Shown: positions 1-8,465 of the stretch, in pieces
Position numbering within the stretch: position 1 is the first letter of the stretch
Layout of the letters: each line of letters opens with the position of its first letter
Origin: Anoxybacillus mongoliensis
Lineage (GTDB): Bacteria; Bacillota; Bacilli; Bacillales; Anoxybacillaceae
Assembly: GCF_014201515.1 (NCBI RefSeq)
Contig: NZ_JACHEQ010000001.1
Span: forward strand, 310,001 to 374,000
DNA length: 64,000 nt
Direction: 5' to 3'
Made by a program: the position numbers and the translations under genes
Notes under the pieces: generated by a model
The model's input: the letters and a program-made list of their open reading frames with translations, nothing else
Told to the model about the DNA's origin: nothing
The model's database searches: none

Positions 1-237
1 CACAAAAATATAAATGACCCACTCGTATGGAACAGATAAGAAAAATAAAAAGTTTTTTACTTCCGAAAACTGTTCAGTAAGCATCAGTTCTTTTTTCGTT
101 AAAAATGTTGCAGGATCTGCGCTTGTTCCTTTATATTGTGCTGGAATGGATGAGTTTGTCCATTGAAATAAGTAAAATGCGAAAAACAGCGCATATATCG
201 CATACAAAAACAACGTCCAAAAAGCGATTTTTCTCAT
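1..237 (-). CDS. yhfN: YhfN-like M48 family membrane metalloprotease (N-terminal part, runs off the window)
   Basis: Only the first 79 residues are present; the gene continues past base 1. The translation starts MRKIAFWTLFLYAIYALFF, a first membrane segment, then a short outward loop containing SIPAQYKGTSADPATF and VKNFLFFLSVPYEW. This matches the N-terminus I recall for B. subtilis YhfN, a CAAX-prenyl-protease-like (Ste24/M48) zinc endopeptidase. The HExxH zinc motif lies outside the window, so the activity rests on family resemblance. It is divergent from the SCO gene, with about 145 bases between the two starts. Proximity to lcfB (yhfL) and yhfI/yhfH fits the yhf region of Bacillus. Confidence 0.75.
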   Translation of the reverse strand, partial: MRKIAFWTLFLYAIYALFFAFYLFQWTNSSIPAQYKGTSADPATFLTKKELMLTEQFSEVKNFLFFLSVPYEWVIYIFV

Positions 238-381
238 TACCCTTTCCCCCTTGTCCATGATTACTATTAGTTTAGTTTTTCATTTTCCATTTAGAACAAC
301 GAAAAAATTCAAATAATTGTCACGTCCCATTCTCCTCATTAGTACGTTGATTATGTATGATGAAAGTGGGAGGGATATACG

Positions 382-972
382 TTGAAAAAACTATATATTG
401 GCTTTTTTAGCTTACTTGCACTTTGCATTGGTATAGGCATATTTTATTTTTCTTTTTATCGGCAAGAAAAAATGGAGTTTCCAAAAGACGTAACGATGGA
501 AACCGCATGGGGAAAATCGTATGCATTCAACAACATGGAACCGAAAGTGCGCCTATTAGAGTTTGTGTACACAAACTGCCCGGACATTTGTCCAAGTACG
601 TCATTTCAAATGAAACAGCTAAAAGAGCGATTAGAAAAAGACGGTTTATTTAAAACGAAAGTTGAATTTATTACAATTACGATCGATCCGAAACGCGACA
701 CACAACAAGTGATGCAAACGTATGCGAACATGTTCGGAATAGAAAGTGATAATGAAGGATGGATTTTTTTACGAGGTAGTGAAGAAGAGACAAAAAAAGT
801 GGCGGACGCGTTTAACTTTCTATATCGCGATCCCGGCAACGGCATGCTTATTCATACAACACTCACATACTTTTTAGACGAAAACAACCGTGTCATCGAC
901 ACATTCGGCATGGGCGAAAAAGGGTTTGATAAAGAGAAAGTTTATAAAGAAATTGTAAAAGAGGCGAAATAG
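382..972 (+). CDS. ypmQ: SCO1/SenC-type cytochrome c oxidase assembly factor
   Basis: A 196-residue membrane-anchored thioredoxin-fold protein of the SCO family, which delivers copper to the CuA site of cytochrome c oxidase or reduces that site. Residues 5-25 are a hydrophobic N-terminal anchor. The copper-binding CxxxC motif is visible as NCPDICPS near residues 65-72, and the distal conserved histidine lies in LIHTTLTYFL near residue 157. Length is typical of the Bacillus YpmQ/BsSCO group. The start is TTG at 382, set by GGGAGGGA ten bases upstream. It stands alone; a small hairpin overlapping the stop codon ends the transcript. A lipoprotein anchor is possible (LLALC) but a plain transmembrane anchor looks more likely. 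Confidence 0.9.
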   Translation: MKKLYIGFFSLLALCIGIGIFYFSFYRQEKMEFPKDVTMETAWGKSYAFNNMEPKVRLLEFVYTNCPDICPSTSFQMKQLKERLEKDGLFKTKVEFITITIDPKRDTQQVMQTYANMFGIESDNEGWIFLRGSEEETKKVADAFNFLYRDPGNGMLIHTTLTYFLDENNRVIDTFGMGEKGFDKEKVYKEIVKEAK

Positions 973-981
973 CCTCTTTTT
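961..981 (+). terminator. Intrinsic terminator overlapping the SCO stop codon
   Basis: GAGGC (961-965) pairs with GCCTC (972-976) across a six-base loop and is followed by TTTTT. The TAG stop codon (970-972) lies inside the hairpin. The stem is short, so termination may be partial. Confidence 0.6.
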
Positions 982-1050
982 CATTGAAAAATCAACATCT
1001 TTCGACAATAATAGACATATATTCTATTTTTCTTTAAGGAGGGGCTTGGA

Positions 1051-3426
1051 GTGGAAAAACATATACATATACCACATGCCCTGTTTACAAATGAACATCT
1101 TTTGTTCAACGTCATGGATCAATTGTTTGATATCGTCTTTTTAATGAAAGTGGAAGAAGGGCCGCGCTTTCGGTATGAACGTGTCAGTCCATCAGCTCTC
1201 CATTTAGCCAGTTTAACAGAAAAAGATATCGGAAAATGCATCGAAGATATATACGATCATCACGTTGCGAATCATTTAAATGAACAATATACAAAAGCAT
1301 GGAAAACAAAATCGCTCGTCACTTTTCGCGATCGCATGAACGTAGAAGGAATGCGTTTTGCGGAGTCTACGTTAATTCCGATTTTAAATGAAAACGGCGA
1401 CGTCACACACATTGTGTCGTGCACACGCGAAATTACCGATGTGTTCCACAAAGAAGAACAACTAGAAGAAGCACAACAACTAATTGATTCTTTATTTACT
1501 CATTCACAAGAAGCATTTATTTTATTTGATTTATTCGGTCGCATCATCCGAGTGAATGAAGAAGTAGAGCGTTTATTTGAATTACAAAAAAATGAAATCG
1601 TCGGGAAAACACTTTCTGAAGTCATCCCGGCGTATAAAGAAAATATCGAGCAAACATTAGCACGACTAAGCGAAGGAAAACCGTTACATGCCATTCGTTT
1701 AACGATGAAGACGAAAAACAATGACAACATATACGTTTCCGTCAATGCTTCTCCGCTGTTAGACAAAAACGGAAACATTATTGCAGGCTTTGCTAGTCTG
1801 TTGAATATTACAGATCTCATCCAAACACAAAAGCAATTAAAACAAAGCGAAAAGTTGCATCGTCACATTGTTGAAGCATTTCCTGATGCAATTATCATTT
1901 GTACAGACGATAAAATCACATACGCCAATTCCGTTGCCCTTCATATGTTTAAAACATCAACGCTTGACGATTTAAAAAACAAGCCGATTCAACAATGGAT
2001 CAATACAGTCCAACAACCAACCATCACAGCAATAAATGGCGAAATGATCCCCGTACACATCGACGTACTCCCATTTCCATACGAACCGAAACGGACTGAA
2101 TTGATGCTCATTAAACCAATCGAGCCGATTGCCGAAAATCAAAAAGATGAAACGTATATAGAAAGAAACGACTTTACCGAAAAGCTAACCGATCTTCTTT
2201 TTACACATGAAGGAGTAGCTATCCTTTTAATTGACGTATACCAATTTAAATTTATTAACAGCTTCCTCGGATATGAAAACGGAAACGAGTTACTAAAACA
2301 AATCGGGATACGTCTCAAAAAAGCTGTCGATTCCCATACGTTGTGGACGCGCATAGGCGGCGATCAATTTGCGATTGCCCTTGCATATGAAAGACAAAAA
2401 GAGGTCGAACAGCTCGCAAACACAGTGAAAGAAACGCTCCAAGAACCTTATACAATCGGGGACCAATCTATCCGAATCGGCATTCATATTGGCATTAGCT
2501 ACGCATACGATGCTCAGTTATGTGCAGAAACGTTAATGAATAATGCAGAAAAAGCATTATATTTTGCTAAAATGGAAGGAACAAATGTGATTAAACCGTA
2601 CGAGCCGCATATGTCAAACGTTTTTACCCGAAAAATTCAGCTCGAAAACGCGCTTTCATCAGCCGTAGAAAACAAAGAACTTTTCTTACTTTATCAGCCA
2701 AAAGTAAATTTTCATGCGCGCTCGTTTAGTGTAGAGGCGCTCGTTCGTTGGAAACATCCACAGTTTGGTTTTGTAAGCCCTGCAGAGTTTATTCCTATGG
2801 CGGAAGAAACGAACGCCATTTACGACATCGGAAAATGGGTGTTACGCCAAGCATGTCGCGATCTTACATTTTTACGTCAAAGTGTAGCTGGATGTATGAA
2901 AATCGCTATCAACTTATCCGCCAAACAATTTTTAGACGAACGTCTCGTCGAAGATATTCAGCATATTTTACAAGAAGAGCGTTGTGACGCCTCATGCTTT
3001 ATTTTCGAAATTACTGAAACAACGATTATTAAAAATCCTGAGCACGTCGTAAAAACGTTAGAACAGTTAAAACAACTTGGCTTTTCAATTGCGGTAGACG
3101 ACTTTGGCGTCAGCTATTCATCGCTTGAATATTTAAATCGTTTCCCAATCGACGAAGTGAAAATTGACCGTTCGTTTATCCAAAACATCATAAACAATGA
3201 AAAAAGCAAAGAAATTGTAAGTGCCATTATTTCTCTATCCCATAATTTACATTTAACTGTAACGGCCGAAGGAGTCGAAACACAACAACAAGCGCAATTT
3301 TTAATTGAAAAGCAATGTGAACAACTACAAGGATTTTATTTCAGCCGCCCGGTATCGCTCGAACAACTGCCAAACACGATCGCATCATTACAACAAATGG
3401 TTAACGCGTTAAAATCCCCGATGTAA
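1051..3426 (+). CDS. PAS-PAS-PAS-GGDEF(degenerate)-EAL cyclic-di-GMP phosphodiesterase
   Basis: A 791-residue soluble signalling protein. PAS-like sensor modules lie at about 15-130, 145-255 and 270-355 (the third weaker), a GGDEF domain at about 378-525 and an EAL domain at about 535-780. The GGDEF signature reads GGDQF near residue 437, losing the acidic residue needed for diguanylate cyclase activity. The EAL domain keeps its metal and catalytic residues: EAL in VEALVRW, INLSAKQF, FEITET, the DD of VDDFG, EVKIDRSF, AEGVET and LQGFYFS. The likely activity is therefore c-di-GMP hydrolysis, with the GGDEF part perhaps a GTP sensor. The start is GTG at 1051 behind AAGGAGGGG. No transmembrane segment is seen, so the input signal is probably cytoplasmic. 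Confidence 0.9.
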   Translation: MEKHIHIPHALFTNEHLLFNVMDQLFDIVFLMKVEEGPRFRYERVSPSALHLASLTEKDIGKCIEDIYDHHVANHLNEQYTKAWKTKSLVTFRDRMNVEGMRFAESTLIPILNENGDVTHIVSCTREITDVFHKEEQLEEAQQLIDSLFTHSQEAFILFDLFGRIIRVNEEVERLFELQKNEIVGKTLSEVIPAYKENIEQTLARLSEGKPLHAIRLTMKTKNNDNIYVSVNASPLLDKNGNIIAGFASLLNITDLIQTQKQLKQSEKLHRHIVEAFPDAIIICTDDKITYANSVALHMFKTSTLDDLKNKPIQQWINTVQQPTITAINGEMIPVHIDVLPFPYEPKRTELMLIKPIEPIAENQKDETYIERNDFTEKLTDLLFTHEGVAILLIDVYQFKFINSFLGYENGNELLKQIGIRLKKAVDSHTLWTRIGGDQFAIALAYERQKEVEQLANTVKETLQEPYTIGDQSIRIGIHIGISYAYDAQLCAETLMNNAEKALYFAKMEGTNVIKPYEPHMSNVFTRKIQLENALSSAVENKELFLLYQPKVNFHARSFSVEALVRWKHPQFGFVSPAEFIPMAEETNAIYDIGKWVLRQACRDLTFLRQSVAGCMKIAINLSAKQFLDERLVEDIQHILQEERCDASCFIFEITETTIIKNPEHVVKTLEQLKQLGFSIAVDDFGVSYSSLEYLNRFPIDEVKIDRSFIQNIINNEKSKEIVSAIISLSHNLHLTVTAEGVETQQQAQFLIEKQCEQLQGFYFSRPVSLEQLPNTIASLQQMVNALKSPM

Positions 3427-3440
3427 CTCGGGGATTTTTT
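3411..3440. terminator. Bidirectional intrinsic terminator between converging genes
   Basis: AAAATCCCCGA (3411-3421) pairs with TCGGGGATTTT (3428-3438) around a six-base loop. T runs follow on the plus strand and, as A runs, precede on the minus strand. It ends the GGDEF/EAL gene and the converging ABC transporter genes. Confidence 0.85.
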
Positions 3441-4242
3441 ATACGAGCACCGCGCGATCGCTTGCAAATTGACTGCCACGAATGCGCTGAAACTCTTGAA
3501 GCAACGCTTCGACAGTGAGCTTTTTCTTTTCCTCTCCACTCGCTTCAAAAATGATTTGCCCACCGTCCATCATAATGAGCCGATTGCCTAATTGAACCGC
3601 TTGCTCCATATTGTGCGTCACCATTAACGTCGTTAGACGATATTGTTCAACAATTTGTTTCGTTAAGTTTGTAATGAGCTGGGCGCGTGCAGGGTCTAAT
3701 GCTGCCGTATGCTCATCAAGAAGGAGCACATGCGGTTTCGTGAACGTTGCCATTAACAATGACAACGCTTGCCGTTCTCCACCAGATAATAAGCCGACTT
3801 TGGCGTGCAGACGATTTTCTAATCCAAGTTGAAGTGTAGCAAGCGTTTCTTTAAAAAATTCGCGGCGCTTTTTCGTTACGCCGAACTGTAGCGTCCGTCT
3901 AACCGTTCGGTTATAAGCGATCGCTAAATTTTCTTCGATCGTCATATTTGGCGCCGTTCCCGCCATCGGATCTTGAAAGACACGCCCGATATAACGCGCA
4001 CGGTCATGTTCGCTCATCGTTGTCACGTCTTTTCCGTCAATGACTACTTCCCCTGTATCTGGCGCAAGTCGCCCTGAAATGATGTTCATGAGCGTTGATT
4101 TTCCTGCTCCGTTACTGCCAATAATTGTGACAAAATCACCCGGCTGAAGCGACAGCTCAATATGTTTTAGCGCCACTTTTTCATCGAGCGTTCCTTCGTT
4201 AAACACTTTCGTAATCTGCTTGAGTTGAAGCAACGGCTGCAC
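3439..4242 (-). CDS. ABC transporter ATPase of a TrpXYZ-type (COG1101) importer
   Basis: ATP-binding subunit. Walker A is GSNGAGKST, the signature LLSGGERQAL and Walker B HVLLLDEHTAALD, the latter with His in place of the usual Pro after DE, a feature of this subfamily. It forms one operon with the upstream permease and binding-protein genes on the minus strand. Streptococcal relatives (TrpZ) are reported to take up tryptophan; others may carry other amino-acid-like substrates, so the substrate here is unproven. The reading frame is open to 4302, but that extension lies wholly inside the permease gene. A GTG at 4242 preceding PLLQLKQITKVFN better matches the family N-terminus and still overlaps the permease end by about 40 bases. 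Confidence 0.85.
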   Translation of the reverse strand: MQPLLQLKQITKVFNEGTLDEKVALKHIELSLQPGDFVTIIGSNGAGKSTLMNIISGRLAPDTGEVVIDGKDVTTMSEHDRARYIGRVFQDPMAGTAPNMTIEENLAIAYNRTVRRTLQFGVTKKRREFFKETLATLQLGLENRLHAKVGLLSGGERQALSLLMATFTKPHVLLLDEHTAALDPARAQLITNLTKQIVEQYRLTTLMVTHNMEQAVQLGNRLIMMDGGQIIFEASGEEKKKLTVEALLQEFQRIRGSQFASDRAVLV

Positions 4243-5173
4243 CTCGCTTTCTCGCTTTTCGCTGTTTTTCCGCACGCGTCGCGACCATTTGCGGAACGAC
4301 AAGCGCTAAAATGACGATCAAAGCAGTAATGAGCTTTACATCACCTGTTTCTAAAAATTGGACACGCAACGCAAGGGTAATGACAATGCGATATACGATC
4401 GCCCCTAAAATAACCGCAAGCGTCGCACGGACGATCGTTTTTGCCCCAAACAGCGCTTCCCCAATAATGACTGACGCTAAACCGATCACGATCATTCCGA
4501 TGCCCATGCCAATATCGCTAAAGCCGCTATATTGCGCAATTAACGCCCCTGAAAATGCGACAAGCGCATTCGACAAACCAAGCCCGATAATCGTTAGGCG
4601 ATCCGTATTACCTGAAAAACTAGCAATCATTTTTTTATTGTCGCCAACTGCCCGAAGAGCCAAACCGACTTCTGTTTTTAAAAATAAGTCAATTACCACT
4701 TTCACGATCGTAACTAACAACACACCGAAAACGATAATCGCCCATGTTTTCGGAACAAAAGGAATAAACGTTGTCAAAGCTTGATCGAAACGTTGAAATG
4801 CTTCCGTGATGATCGTCATAACTGTTTCTTGTTGTAAAAGTGGCACATTCGGTTTATCCATAATGCGTAAATTAATAGAATATAAAGCGATCATCATTAA
4901 AATACCTGACAATAACGGATTAATTTTCCCCTTCGTATGCAAAAGCCCTGTCGCACATCCTGCTAAAAAGCCAGCGCCAAGCGCCGCAAGCGAAGCGATA
5001 AACGGATTGGCACCGCCGACGATGAGGACGGAAGCCACAGCCGCTCCCGTCACAAAACTTCCGTCCACCGTCAAATCGGGAAAATCTAAAATGCGAAACG
5101 ATATATACACACCAAGCGCCATGAGCGCGTATAACAACCCTGCTTCTACAGAACTAAACAATGCTGTAATCAT
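4199..5173 (-). CDS. ABC transporter permease of a TrpXYZ-type (COG4120) importer
   Basis: About 324 residues of mostly hydrophobic sequence with eight or more membrane segments. It resembles branched-chain amino acid LivH-like permeases, for example FPDLTVDGSFVTGAAVA near the N-terminus and GLALRAVGDNKKMIASFSG in the cytoplasmic coupling region. It lies between the binding-protein gene (17 bases upstream) and the ATPase gene, which it overlaps. ATG at 5173 is preferred over 5182, because AAAGG sits nine bases before the former and directly abuts the latter. The C-terminal tail is basic (RAEKQRKARKRG). Substrate is probably an amino acid or aromatic compound by family; this is inference. Confidence 0.88.
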   Translation of the reverse strand: MITALFSSVEAGLLYALMALGVYISFRILDFPDLTVDGSFVTGAAVASVLIVGGANPFIASLAALGAGFLAGCATGLLHTKGKINPLLSGILMMIALYSINLRIMDKPNVPLLQQETVMTIITEAFQRFDQALTTFIPFVPKTWAIIVFGVLLVTIVKVVIDLFLKTEVGLALRAVGDNKKMIASFSGNTDRLTIIGLGLSNALVAFSGALIAQYSGFSDIGMGIGMIVIGLASVIIGEALFGAKTIVRATLAVILGAIVYRIVITLALRVQFLETGDVKLITALIVILALVVPQMVATRAEKQRKARKRGAAVASTQADYESV

Positions 5174-5190
5174 ATGATCCATCCTTTGCG

Positions 5191-6177
5191 TTATTCGATA
5201 AATTCCGCCATGCTATCCCATTCACTGCGCCATGTGATCCCCATCTCTTCCGCTGCTTTTTTGTTAATGACAAGCTTCAACTTTTGCGGATATTGCACTG
5301 GAAGTTCCGCTGGCTTTTTCTTTCCTTCTAAAATGTCCGCCGCCATCACACCTGCTTCATAGCCAATATCGTAGTAATCAAAACCGTATGCCGCAAAGCC
5401 GCCTCGTTTCACGGAATCTAACTCGCCGACAAAAAGCGGTAAATCTTGGTCGTTCGCGACTTGAATGACGGACTCAAGCGCAGACACGACAGTGTTGTCT
5501 GTAATGACGTAAAAACAATCCACTTTGCCGACTAACGATTCCGCCGCTTGTTTCACTTCCGCCGACGTCGACACTGAGACAGGTACGATCGTTAAGTCGG
5601 TTCCTTCCATCGCTTTTTTCACCGCATCAATTTGGGCAACTGAGTTTTGTTCTCCGGCATTGTAAATCATACCGACGCGATTGCCATCAACATATTGATC
5701 AATAAACTGCACTGTTTTCGGGATCGCATCTGGATGTGTATCTGTCGTCCCTGTCACATTCCCACCCGGCTGTTCCATCGACTGCACAAGTTTCGCTCCA
5801 ACCGGATCTGTCACAGATGTAAAAACAATTGGAATGTCTTTCGTCGCATTTAATGCACCAAGCGCGCTCGGGGTCGAATTGGCGAAAATTAAATCGACAC
5901 CATCTGCAACAAAGTTGTTGGCAATTGTTTGGTTATTGTTCATATCTCCTTGCGCAATTTGCACATCGTATTCGACTTTTAATCCTTTATCTTCAAGCGC
6001 CTTTTTAAATCCGTTAAACGCCGCATCGAGCGATGGATGTTCAACAATTTGCGTCACGCCGACTTTATACGTTTTTTCTTTTTCCCCACTCGCTTCTTTC
6101 GTTGTTTTCTCTTCGGAACATCCAGCAAGCACACTACCTGCAAGCAACAACGCTCCACACATGTTTAACCACTTCAT
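5191..6177 (-). CDS. ABC transporter substrate-binding lipoprotein, TrpX-like (COG2984)
   Basis: A 328-residue secreted lipoprotein. The signal peptide is MKWLNMCGALLLAGSVLAGC with lipobox LAGC, followed by an SEEKTTKEASGEKEK linker. The mature part has the periplasmic-binding fold seen in TrpX: KVGVTQIVEHPSLDAAFNGFK, then DLIFANSTPSALGALNATKDIPIVFTSVTDPVGAKLV and VGMIYNAGEQNS. It is the first gene of the three-gene importer operon. ATG at 6177 is chosen because GAGGGGG lies just upstream; an in-frame ATG 15 bases earlier lacks such a site. The 100-base gap up to lcfB must hold the promoter. Confidence 0.88.
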   Translation of the reverse strand: MKWLNMCGALLLAGSVLAGCSEEKTTKEASGEKEKTYKVGVTQIVEHPSLDAAFNGFKKALEDKGLKVEYDVQIAQGDMNNNQTIANNFVADGVDLIFANSTPSALGALNATKDIPIVFTSVTDPVGAKLVQSMEQPGGNVTGTTDTHPDAIPKTVQFIDQYVDGNRVGMIYNAGEQNSVAQIDAVKKAMEGTDLTIVPVSVSTSAEVKQAAESLVGKVDCFYVITDNTVVSALESVIQVANDQDLPLFVGELDSVKRGGFAAYGFDYYDIGYEAGVMAADILEGKKKPAELPVQYPQKLKLVINKKAAEEMGITWRSEWDSMAEFIE

Positions 6178-6270
6178 TTGTATCCCCCTCACTTTTTCGC
6201 TGTTTCGCTTTTATGCGTTAAATTATACAAATATATTTTCTAAATATCAAGTAAATTCTAAAAAATAAAT

Positions 6271-6296
6271 AAAAAACGGTGCTTACATCGCACCGC
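6271..6296 (-). terminator. Intrinsic terminator of lcfB
   Basis: On the minus strand CGGTGC (from 6295) pairs with GCACCG (to 6277) and is followed by TTTTTT. The stop codon of lcfB lies within the loop region, a compact arrangement. Confidence 0.75.
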
Positions 6297-7833
6297 TTTG
6301 AGAGATAACTTGTTCTTTTAACGCGCGTCTTAAAATTTTTCCAGTCGTATTTTTTGGCAACTCTTCTAAAAACTCAATCGAACTTGGCACTTTATATTTC
6401 GCTAAATGCTCACTACAATAAGCGATGAGCTGTTGTTCAGTTAGCTGTTTATTTTTGCTTACGACAAAACATTTGACCGCTTCGCCAAAATTCGGATCCG
6501 GTACACCGATCACTGCGGCTTCAACGACATCTGGATGACTGTAAAGCACTTCTTCCACTTCGCGCGGATATACGTTATATCCCCCAACAATAATCATATC
6601 TTTTTTCCGATCGACAATGTAAAAATACCCTTCTTCGTCCATCTTCGCCAAATCGCCTGTATATAGCCATCCGTCTCGAATCGTATGCGCTGTTTCTTCG
6701 GGCATTTTATAATATCCTTTCATGACGTTCGGACCGCGCACGACGAGTTCCCCTACTTCCCCAACAGGCACTTCTTCCCCTAATTCATTGACAATTTTAT
6801 TTTCAACGTTCATAATGCTTGTCCCGATCGAGCCCGGTTTACGCGGACGATCGAGTGGATTAAAACATGTTACCGGTGATGCTTCCGATAAACCGTACCC
6901 TTCGGAAACGATTACTTGAAATTTTTTCTCGAAATTTTTTAACAACGCAACCGGCATCGATGCACCGCCTGAAATACATAGACGAATGTGTGCGAAATCT
7001 TCGGCCTTGCCTTCTGGATATTGATATAAAAAGTTATACATCGTCGGCACACCTGCAAAAACAGTTGCCTTTTGTCCACGTGCTACTTTAAATACTTCTG
7101 CCGGACTAAATTTAGGAAGAATAAGCACCGTTCCACCGTTCATGAGAGGAGCATTGAGCGCAACCGTTAAACAAAACACATGAAACATCGGCAACGTCGC
7201 AATGACGCGATCATCTTCGTTTATTTTTAAGTAATCTGCGACATCTTGAGCGTTGCTGTATAAATTTTTATGTGTCAACATCGCTCCTTTCGGTTTTCCA
7301 GTCGTCCCTGATGTATATAAAATAACCGCCACATCATCGTCGTCAAGAACTGGACCAACAAACGGAACATCACCTATCGCAAGTACGTTTGTAAACGATT
7401 TCATTTTTTCCGGCACGACAATGCCATGTTCTTTTCCTTGTGGTGTTTCACAAATAATAATGTGCTCAACATTTGGCAGGCGCCCATCAAGCTTCATCAG
7501 CGTCGGAATGACAACATCAAGCGCAATGACAACTTTGACATCGCCGTTTGTTAAAATGTAATGAATTTCATCAGGCGTGTAGATTGGGTTAATTGGAATC
7601 ACTGTCGCCCCTGTGCGCATCGCACCGTACAGACTGACGATAAAATACGGTGAATTGCCTAATAAAAGTGCCACATGATCCCCTTTGTTTACCCCGAGCT
7701 TTGCTAGCCCGCTCGCAAACTTCATGATCGCACCGTTCAATTCACCGTACGTTGCAGACGTCTGCTCAAACACATACGCCTCCTTTTCCGGCTTTTGCGA
7801 TGCAATTTGCTGTAACCGTGAAACTAAATTCAT
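6283..7833 (-). CDS. lcfB: Long-chain fatty-acid--CoA ligase LcfB (YhfL type)
   Basis: A 516-residue class I adenylate-forming enzyme that activates long-chain fatty acids to acyl-CoA for beta-oxidation. The AMP-binding signature is [18 protein letters not shown] near residues 160-177, followed by [23 protein letters not shown] and the hinge [21 protein letters not shown]; the C-terminal catalytic lysine lies in [13 protein letters not shown]. Sequence blocks match B. subtilis YhfL closely. ATG at 7833 follows AAGGGGTGGGG; the frame is open 12 codons further up, but those overlap a FadR operator. The gene is monocistronic, with its own terminator, and the operator implies induction by long-chain acyl-CoA. 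Confidence 0.95.
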   Translation of the reverse strand: MNLVSRLQQIASQKPEKEAYVFEQTSATYGELNGAIMKFASGLAKLGVNKGDHVALLLGNSPYFIVSLYGAMRTGATVIPINPIYTPDEIHYILTNGDVKVVIALDVVIPTLMKLDGRLPNVEHIIICETPQGKEHGIVVPEKMKSFTNVLAIGDVPFVGPVLDDDDVAVILYTSGTTGKPKGAMLTHKNLYSNAQDVADYLKINEDDRVIATLPMFHVFCLTVALNAPLMNGGTVLILPKFSPAEVFKVARGQKATVFAGVPTMYNFLYQYPEGKAEDFAHIRLCISGGASMPVALLKNFEKKFQVIVSEGYGLSEASPVTCFNPLDRPRKPGSIGTSIMNVENKIVNELGEEVPVGEVGELVVRGPNVMKGYYKMPEETAHTIRDGWLYTGDLAKMDEEGYFYIVDRKKDMIIVGGYNVYPREVEEVLYSHPDVVEAAVIGVPDPNFGEAVKCFVVSKNKQLTEQQLIAYCSEHLAKYKVPSSIEFLEELPKNTTGKILRRALKEQVISQSGAM

Positions 7834-7850
7834 CTTCCCCACCCCTTTAG

Positions 7851-7868
7851 TGAATGAACGATCATTCA
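7851..7868 (-). promoter_or_regulatory. FadR operator upstream of lcfB
   Basis: TGAATGAACGATCATTCA, an 18-base inverted repeat with seven-base arms, matches the B. subtilis FadR consensus TGAATGAMTANTCATTCA except for the central TA. It ends 17 bases before the lcfB start codon, just upstream of the ribosome binding site. FadR is known to repress fatty-acid degradation genes including lcfB and is released by acyl-CoA. Confidence 0.85.
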
Positions 7869-7970
7869 TTTTAAAATTAAAAAAATTCTAAATGTATTAT
7901 ATTTTAAAAAATAACAACAGGCAAGCGGGACAGCGTTGAAACTCTCAAAAATTACTATGATAAAATAGCC

Positions 7971-8213
7971 TCAATTCATCTCAATTAACACTGCTCGCTG
8001 TACCGGAGGGCAGTATGTTGCCGCAACATTTGTTTCATACAAATAATATTTTTTTCCATCTACCAATAACGTGTTCACATCGATCATTTCGCACTGCTTT
8101 CCTTCGCTTTTTAAATGTTTTACAACTGCATGCATGAAGCTACTTTTATCAAAATACCTTTCATTTAATTCAATAACGATTTTACGTTTTGTATAAAAAA
8201 AATGACGAAACAT
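7971..8213 (-). CDS. Small protein of unknown function (80 aa)
   Basis: I do not recognise a family. The 80-residue product is soluble and begins MFRHFFYTKRKIVIELNERYF. A lysine-rich centre is followed by VNTLLVDGKKYYLYETNV and PPVQRAVLIEMN. The alternating pattern suggests a compact alpha/beta domain with several strands. ATG at 8213 is preferred because AAAGGGAG lies eight bases upstream; an ATG two codons earlier is nearly on top of that site, and the frame is open to 8285. It lies 14 bases after a 58-residue membrane protein gene, with which it probably forms a two-gene unit. Confidence 0.7.
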   Translation of the reverse strand: MFRHFFYTKRKIVIELNERYFDKSSFMHAVVKHLKSEGKQCEMIDVNTLLVDGKKYYLYETNVAATYCPPVQRAVLIEMN

Positions 8214-8227
8214 TTCCATCTCTCCCT

Positions 8228-8404
8228 TTATCGTTGTTGTTTTGCGAAAAATAGCGCCATCAAACCGATCAAAAGAAACAACCATCCTCTAATCATTTCC
8301 AAGGTGTCATAGTAAAAAAAAGATTTTATTATCACAATAAAACCATATATGAAAAATGATACCCCAAGAAATAGAAAATACAAAAATCTTGTCTTATTCG
8401 TCAT
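8228..8404 (-). CDS. Small two-segment membrane protein (58 aa)
   Basis: The 58-codon gene starts MTNKTRFLYFLFLGVSFFIYG. Residues 7-27 and 40-53 form two hydrophobic segments joined by a short loop, KSFFYYDTLEMIRG, and the tail is basic (AKQQR). GGTGG lies just upstream of the ATG at 8404. The stop overlaps the ribosome binding site region of the following 80-residue protein gene, suggesting co-expression. No family is recognised; small proteins of this shape are common in Bacillus and usually uncharacterised. Confidence 0.7.
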   Translation of the reverse strand: MTNKTRFLYFLFLGVSFFIYGFIVIIKSFFYYDTLEMIRGWLFLLIGLMALFFAKQQR

Positions 8405-8443
8405 AGACCACCATCCTCTGTCTCATTCATATTTTACCATAAA

Positions 8444-8465
8444 ATAAAAAAAGGGGATCTCCCCT
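8444..8465 (-). terminator. Intrinsic terminator after the exonuclease gene
   Basis: AGGGG and CCCCT (8452-8465) form a short GC stem with a four-base loop, followed on the minus strand by TTTTTTTATTTT. Confidence 0.75.

Noticed and set aside
4311-5177. Plus-strand open frames inside the TrpXYZ-type permease gene
   Set aside because: They are antisense to a clear membrane protein gene and show low-complexity text typical of reverse-strand reading.
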